Of a stretch of 8,036 nucleotides of DNA, positions 4,234 through 8,036 are shown piece by piece. Source of the stretch: Chitinophagaceae bacterium (GTDB taxonomy: Bacteria > Bacteroidota > Bacteroidia > Chitinophagales > Chitinophagaceae); NCBI GenBank assembly GCA_025963615.1, contig JAOQAL010000732.1, forward strand, positions 1 through 8,036. The letters are read 5' to 3'. The notes beneath the pieces are model-generated. The model did not search any database, was not told the DNA's origin, and saw nothing but the letters and a program-made list of their open reading frames with translations. Position 1 is the first letter of the stretch. Every line of letters begins with the position of its first letter. The position numbers were made by a program, and so were the translations under genes.

Positions 4234-6753
4234 TTAACCCGCAATGCCGGTGCCGCTGTTATATTTATGCCACGCTATAGTTAATTTAATTTCTGCGAAA
4301 CTAACTGTACTTCCAAGTTTTTCCTTTATTAAAGTGATAGAGTTGCCTTTAAATTCATTAACTACCGGTTCAATAATACTTAGCTTTTCACGACTTACCA
4401 GCTCCTCAATATTAATCTCGCCCTGTTCAACATAGTGAGCCAGGTGACCTTCAATAGTCTGAATAGTAAGCTTTCTGATTTCAGTAATTTCATCAAGGGA
4501 TTTACCCTCCTTGTAAAGTTTAAACGTCTCTGCTTTCGTATCCACTTTCTTCCCTTTTGGCTTATCACTATCATTTTTTCGTTGCCGTTTAGGTATTTTA
4601 TCCTGAATAAGAGAAGCAAGGCTATGTTCTTTGCAATACTCAACTATGATATCCAGGAATTGCTGACCATAGGTTTCAATTTTAGCCGGGCCAAAACCGC
4701 TAACCATTTCAAGTTCATGCAATGTCTGCGGGAGGAATTCAGCCATTTCATCAATGGTCTTACTACCTGCAACAATATAAACCGGCAAGTTTTTTTTAGC
4801 ACAAATGCTATCCCGGAGTTTCCTTAGCTGCTGATGCAATACCGGATGGGGGCTTGCTGTCCTTGTCTGCGAAGCACCAGCGTAAGCATTTACAGAAAAT
4901 CCAGGCAAAACAAATTTTCGTTTCCTTTGATGATAAACATCCAAACTGAAGCCGCCGCTAAACCCTTCCAGCAAAAATCGCTTCAATGCTGTTTGTGCAA
5001 ACACTTCTTTAATGCCGTCGTTATACTCCTTTGCGTGAAGACCGCTGTCTGTAATGGCAGGTGATAGCATCAAATACTGAATCACCTGCTGCAGTTCCAA
5101 ACTAAAATGTTTTGAAGCTGCCGCTATCCTGCTATGCAATTCTCCATTTTCTTCGACTGATTTATCCAGCGATAACAAATTCAGTAACTGCGGCCTGAAT
5201 TTCAAGGCCGTTGCCTGTGACTTATTAATCAAGCTAACTAACTCCTGTAACCATACTCCCGCTTCCCGGTTAAATGATGAAGCATGCTGATCTACATAAG
5301 CTAAAATCTCCTTACAACTATTTATAATTTCATTGAAATCAAAAATTGACAAAAGGATAGATTGCCGGTAAGTCTTTCTTGACATTTCCAATTCATCTTG
5401 CAATCGACTGGCGGATGCACTGCTTTGTGAAAATTCAACTATTCTTGGATCACTTAAAATACCAGCCGATCGCACCCTGCTTTGTAAAATCATCCCGTCA
5501 AGATTGGTACAACGGCTTAATGCAACATAAACCTGACCGGGAGCAAAGGCATCTCCGGCATCAATAATAGCTTTTTCAAAAGTAAGTCCCTGGCTTTTAT
5601 GTATAGTAATGGCCCAGGCTAACCGCAATGGATATTGGCTGAAAGACCCCAACACTTCTTCTTCCAGTAAGCGGGTAGTCTTATTCATTGTATAGCGGAT
5701 ATTCTCCCATTTCTCTTTCTTCACCTCAATCTCTGTTGGCTCATCTTTACATTGCACAAAAATCTTTTCTCCCTCCAGTTTCGTTATTACACCAATCTTA
5801 CCATTAAAGTATCGCTTACTCTTGTCCATATCATTCTTAATAAACATTACCTGCGCACCGGTTTTTAGTTGCAACAGTTCATCTGCAGGATGGGCATTGT
5901 CTGAAAAATCATCCTTTATTTCAGCGCGGTAAGAAAAAAGTTTACGATCAATATTGCGCAATTCTTCCGTGTTGATGGTCCGGGCCTTTTCATTATGTGT
6001 TGTAAGAATAATATATCCATCCTGCCTCGTTTGCCGGACTGTAGGTCTAAACCGGCTCTCCAGAATTTCCATCCCTTCCTCGTCCAGGCTATTATTCCGA
6101 ACCTGGTTCAATAACCTCACGAACCGCTGTTCACTTTGCCTGTATATTTTAGTGAATTCTATATAAACAGGTGGCTGTTCTTTAATACTCCAACTGTCAA
6201 AAAAATATTGGCTATTATAGTGATCCGCCAGGTGTTTCCATTCCTGATCCTTAATTACCGGAGGCAACTGGTACATATCACCAATGAATAATACCTGTAC
6301 TCCTCCAAAATATTCATAAGGTCTTTGACGGATAAACCTCAGCACGGTATCAATTGCATCAATGGTATCACAACGGACCATACTTATCTCATCAATTACC
6401 AGGAGTTCCAATTGTTGCAATACCTTTTTCTTTTCACCATTGAAGCGTAGCCGGCTAACCAGGCTATGTTTGTTGGTTACTTCCTGATCGTTGGCAGAAA
6501 ATCCTTTCGCTTCAGGAATGAAAGGCGAAAAAGGTAGATGAAAAAAAGAATGTATGGTAACACAGACCGCGTTGATTGCTGCTACGCCTGTCGGCGCTAC
6601 AACAGCCATTTGTTTACTGCTATTTTCTTTTATGTACTTAAGAAATGTGGTTTTGCCAGTACCAGCTTTCCCCGTGAGGAAAATATTCCTTGAACTCTGA
6701 TTGACAAGATCAATAGCTAAACGAAACATTTCATTATCTATATCATAATCCAT
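4234..6753 (-). CDS. PIF1/RecD-like ATP-dependent DNA helicase with HRDC and helix-turn-helix tail
   Basis: This 839-residue protein is a superfamily 1B helicase. The Walker A motif GKAGTGKT is at residues 28-35, motif Ia APTGVAAIN at 53-61, Walker B LVIDEIS at 118-124, and motif III GDMYQLPP at 158-165. IHKSQGLTF near 382 and YVALSRC near 408 are motifs V and VI of the UvrD_C_2 part. About 200 residues of mainly helical linker follow. An HRDC domain covers roughly 636-706 (LRKLRDSICAKKNLPVYIV, then VSGFGPAKIETYG), as in RecQ helicases. The rest, from about 737 to 833, resembles the helicase-associated helix-turn-helix domain. It probably unwinds DNA or G-quadruplex and other structured DNA during repair or replication, but the exact pathway is unknown. 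All catalytic motifs look intact. ssb lies upstream on the same strand. The ATG at 6753 fits the near-leaderless promoter at 6764-6771. Confidence 0.92.
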   Translation of the reverse strand: MDYDIDNEMFRLAIDLVNQSSRNIFLTGKAGTGKTTFLKYIKENSSKQMAVVAPTGVAAINAVCVTIHSFFHLPFSPFIPEAKGFSANDQEVTNKHSLVSRLRFNGEKKKVLQQLELLVIDEISMVRCDTIDAIDTVLRFIRQRPYEYFGGVQVLFIGDMYQLPPVIKDQEWKHLADHYNSQYFFDSWSIKEQPPVYIEFTKIYRQSEQRFVRLLNQVRNNSLDEEGMEILESRFRPTVRQTRQDGYIILTTHNEKARTINTEELRNIDRKLFSYRAEIKDDFSDNAHPADELLQLKTGAQVMFIKNDMDKSKRYFNGKIGVITKLEGEKIFVQCKDEPTEIEVKKEKWENIRYTMNKTTRLLEEEVLGSFSQYPLRLAWAITIHKSQGLTFEKAIIDAGDAFAPGQVYVALSRCTNLDGMILQSRVRSAGILSDPRIVEFSQSSASASRLQDELEMSRKTYRQSILLSIFDFNEIINSCKEILAYVDQHASSFNREAGVWLQELVSLINKSQATALKFRPQLLNLLSLDKSVEENGELHSRIAAASKHFSLELQQVIQYLMLSPAITDSGLHAKEYNDGIKEVFAQTALKRFLLEGFSGGFSLDVYHQRKRKFVLPGFSVNAYAGASQTRTASPHPVLHQQLRKLRDSICAKKNLPVYIVAGSKTIDEMAEFLPQTLHELEMVSGFGPAKIETYGQQFLDIIVEYCKEHSLASLIQDKIPKRQRKNDSDKPKGKKVDTKAETFKLYKEGKSLDEITEIRKLTIQTIEGHLAHYVEQGEINIEELVSREKLSIIEPVVNEFKGNSITLIKEKLGSTVSFAEIKLTIAWHKYNSGTGIAG

Positions 6754-6763
6754 AATTCATTTG

Positions 6764-6771
6764 CGAAACTA
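6764..6771 (-). promoter_or_regulatory. Candidate -7 box of the helicase gene
   Basis: Minus-strand TAGTTTCG matches TAnnTTTG at five of its six fixed positions and is followed by CAAATGAATT and then the start ATG, a ten-base gap. The layout closely parallels the mnmG promoter (box, CAAA, ATG). No TTG is seen at the -33 distance. Confidence 0.45.
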
Positions 6772-6775
6772 ATTG

Positions 6776-6816
6776 AAAAAGGAATATTGTAGCAGAAGAT
6801 TCGCCTGTTACAATAT
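6776..6816 (-). terminator. Inverted repeat with U-tract between ssb and the helicase
   Basis: ATATTGTAGCAG at 6784-6795 pairs with CTGTTACAATAT at 6805-6816 around a nine-base loop, with a single G·T opposition. Read on the minus strand, the stem is followed by CC and TTTTT (6776-6780), so it can end ssb transcription 125 bp past its stop codon. It also lies about 20-50 bases upstream of the expected helicase start site, where an operator could act. The stem is AT-rich, so it would be a modest terminator. Confidence 0.45.
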
Positions 6817-6940
6817 CTGGTAGCAGGTTAGTTTGTATTGTCATCCCCAACCGTGGACGAATTACCGAATTATAAATTTCTCCTTAGTCCATGCTATACA
6901 CCTGGTACAAACCGACCTACTACTAAATATTCCGCATTTC

Positions 6941-7285
6941 TCATTCAACCGATTTGCCACCAAGCATCAACAATTCATTCACCTGAACTTCGGTAATATA
7001 TCTTTTGTTGCCATCCTTATCGGTATAGCTACGATTGACCAATTTCCCTTCTACCGCAATCTCCTTTCCTTTGTCAAGGTACTTCTCTGCAATCTCCGCT
7101 ACTTTGTCCCAAACTACCAAATGATGCCATTGGGTTTCCGTTACTTTCTCACCTTGTGCATTCCGGTAGCTTTCGGTGGTAGCCATGCTGAAGGTTGCCT
7201 GTTTTTTCCCACTTTCCGTTTTCTTTATTTCTGGTTTTCCACCCAGGTTGCCAATTAACTGAACCCTGTTTCTTAATGCGTACAT
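6941..7285 (-). CDS. ssb: Short single-stranded DNA-binding protein
   Basis: This 114-residue OB-fold protein would coat single-stranded DNA during replication, recombination and repair. The family pattern is clear: MYALRNRVQLIGNLGGKPEIK at the start, SMATTESYRN at 33-42, TQWHHLVVWDKVAEIAEKYLDKGKEIAVEGKL at 51-82 with tryptophans 53 and 59, and a final strand RYITEVQVNELLML. The protein stops right after the OB-fold. The flexible linker and the acidic DDDIPF-like tail that recruits partner proteins in housekeeping SSB are absent. Compact forms of this kind are, from memory, common in Bacteroidota, usually beside a longer SSB elsewhere. It is upstream of the helicase gene on the same strand, 187 bp away. 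The ATG at 7285 gives the expected N-terminus. Confidence 0.93.
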   Translation of the reverse strand: MYALRNRVQLIGNLGGKPEIKKTESGKKQATFSMATTESYRNAQGEKVTETQWHHLVVWDKVAEIAEKYLDKGKEIAVEGKLVNRSYTDKDGNKRYITEVQVNELLMLGGKSVE

Positions 7286-7300
7286 AAGTTTAAGTTTTGT

Positions 7301-7319
7301 GTCCCCGCTGAAGCAGGAC
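7301..7319 (-). promoter_or_regulatory. Hairpin in the ssb leader
   Basis: GTCC at 7301-7304 and GC at 7307-7308 pair with GC at 7313-7314... and GGAC at 7316-7319 around a TGAA loop, with a small internal bulge. It would sit in the 5' untranslated region about 16 bases before the ssb start codon. Its function is unknown; a translational control element is possible. Confidence 0.3.
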
Positions 7320-7370
7320 GGTTTATAATTATCTGAGTCAACCGGGCGACGTCATTTCCAATTGACAACA

Positions 7371-7378
7371 CAAAGATG
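7371..7378 (-). promoter_or_regulatory. Candidate -7 box for ssb
   Basis: Minus-strand CATCTTTG matches TAnnTTTG except at the first base. It would give an ssb leader of roughly 80 bases, unlike the near-leaderless genes elsewhere in the window. It is weakly supported because no -33 TTG is evident. Confidence 0.3.
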
Positions 7379-7405
7379 ATAGTGGATAAAAGTAATAGGC
7401 GGAGA

Positions 7406-7447
7406 TTATCCATTTGTTTACCTTTATAAGCGTATGTAAACGGATAA
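7406..7447. promoter_or_regulatory. Interrupted dyad in the divergent ssb / zinc-ribbon promoter region
   Basis: TTATCC-ATTT-GTTTAC on the left (7406-7421) is mirrored by GTAAAC-GGATAA on the right (7436-7447). The left arm carries four extra bases. The half-sites lie 14 bases apart between two divergent genes, a position suited to a shared regulator's operator. I do not recognise the regulator. Confidence 0.4.
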
Positions 7448-7492
7448 TAATGTGTTTGTTATGAAGATATCCGCGTAAAAGAGAAGTCGTAT

Positions 7493-7867
7493 ATGTTACA
7501 GCAAAAAGAAGCAAAAACCTGCCTTTTTTGCGATAAGCCAATAAAAGGCCGTTCCGATAAAAAATTCTGTGACGATTATTGCAGAGTCGCTTATAATAAC
7601 GCGCTAAGAGCCATTGCCAATACCCAGATGCGGGACGTTAATAATGCCCTGAGTAAAAACCGGCGTATCCTGGAGGATCTATTACCAGCAGGTAAAGAAA
7701 CGTCCAAGACAACACAGGAAAAATTATTACAAAAAGGTTTCCTCTTTAAATACATCACTCATTTATCCGTTAACAAATCAGGGAATACTTGTTATTATTG
7801 TTACGATTATGGATACCTGCCGCTGGACAAAGATTGGTATTTAATAGTAAGAAGGAAAGAAGAATAG
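7493..7867 (+). CDS. Small zinc-ribbon protein of unknown function
   Basis: This 124-residue cytosolic protein begins with a C-x2-C-x12-C-x3-C cluster (C10, C13, C26, C30) in the context GRSDKKFCDDYCR, which should bind one zinc ion. A helical, basic middle follows (about 33-80, with NNALSKNRRILEDLLP), then a conserved-looking KGFLFKYITH at 81-90 and a C-terminal YDYGYLPLDKDWYLIVRRKEE. A second pair, C100-x2-C103, could bind metal but may be incidental. I recall closely similar small proteins in many Bacteroidota genomes, annotated as hypothetical or as a DUF2116-type zinc ribbon; the family name is uncertain. There is no signal peptide or membrane segment. The ATG at 7493 has a purine-rich AAAAGAGAAG stretch upstream. 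It is divergent from ssb. Nucleic-acid binding is a guess from the ribbon and the basic residues. Confidence 0.85.
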   Translation: MLQQKEAKTCLFCDKPIKGRSDKKFCDDYCRVAYNNALRAIANTQMRDVNNALSKNRRILEDLLPAGKETSKTTQEKLLQKGFLFKYITHLSVNKSGNTCYYCYDYGYLPLDKDWYLIVRRKEE

Positions 7868-8036
7868 TTTTCAGACCCGTTACAATTTTATCGTCGACTT
7901 ATCCTTTAACGAAGAATCGTTTATGATGTTCAAAAATAATTCCGCAATATCCTCTTACCTATAGTAAAGGGCCTATTTCCAGGAAACCGATATAAAAGTG
8001 TTTTGAATTCTGAAGAGGCTTGAATTACCAGCCTTG
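7868..8036. other. Right-end non-coding stretch
   Basis: I see no gene, RNA or strong hairpin in these last bases. A neighbouring gene's promoter or end could lie beyond the edge. Confidence 0.5.

Noticed and set aside
4435..4827. 130-codon open frame opposite the helicase
   Set aside because: It is antisense to the well-supported HRDC and helix-turn-helix region, so it is a shadow of that gene.
6833..7258. 141-codon open frame opposite ssb
   Set aside because: It is antisense to the conserved SSB OB-fold, and the translated protein has an implausible mix of phenylalanine and histidine.
7338..7541. 67-codon minus-strand open frame across the divergent promoter region
   Set aside because: It overlaps the start of the zinc-ribbon gene and the regulatory dyad, and has no domain or promoter support.
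1..8036. A new defence or mobile system
   Set aside because: All recognised genes are housekeeping or widely conserved types, and no integrase, transposase, toxin-antitoxin pair or phage gene was seen.

Overview
The window looks like chromosomal DNA of a Bacteroidota member, probably in or near Chitinophagaceae. The evidence is a set of -7 boxes that match or nearly match TAnnTTTG (the Bacteroidota sigma factor consensus), the absence of clear Shine-Dalgarno sequences, the neighbouring ybeY and mnmG genes, a PIF1-type helicase with a RecQ-like HRDC plus helix-turn-helix tail, and a small zinc-ribbon protein of a type I know from that phylum. The family placement is inference. I see no insertion sequence, phage gene, CRISPR array, tRNA or rRNA.

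Layout. Positions 1-363 hold no gene. They contain two diverged copies of a repeat about 115 bp long, separated by two near-identical small hairpins, one of which reads as a minus-strand terminator. Next comes a minus-strand pair, a FeoA-domain protein followed by nadD (NAD synthesis). Divergent from it on the plus strand is ybeY (rRNA maturation and ribosome quality control). The end of ybeY and the following 600 bp of non-coding DNA carry a cluster of dyads related to the chromosome-segregation site parS. This stretch leads to mnmG (tRNA wobble-uridine modification), whose promoter lies directly against its start codon. mnmG converges on a large minus-strand gene for a PIF1/RecD-like helicase. 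Upstream of the helicase, on the same strand, is a short single-stranded-DNA-binding protein gene. Divergent from ssb is a small plus-strand zinc-ribbon gene of unknown function, and the last 170 bp hold nothing I can identify.

Functionally, ybeY and mnmG are translation and RNA-maturation genes, while the helicase and ssb are DNA-maintenance genes. The two minus-strand genes of the second half have a possible terminator and a separate promoter between them, so they are probably not one tight operon. This is mostly housekeeping sequence. The points most worth checking are the parS-like cluster, which includes a site forming the last codons of ybeY, the recurring near-leaderless promoter geometry, the repeat and hairpin block at the left edge, and a minus-strand terminator upstream of mnmG that has no visible gene to serve.
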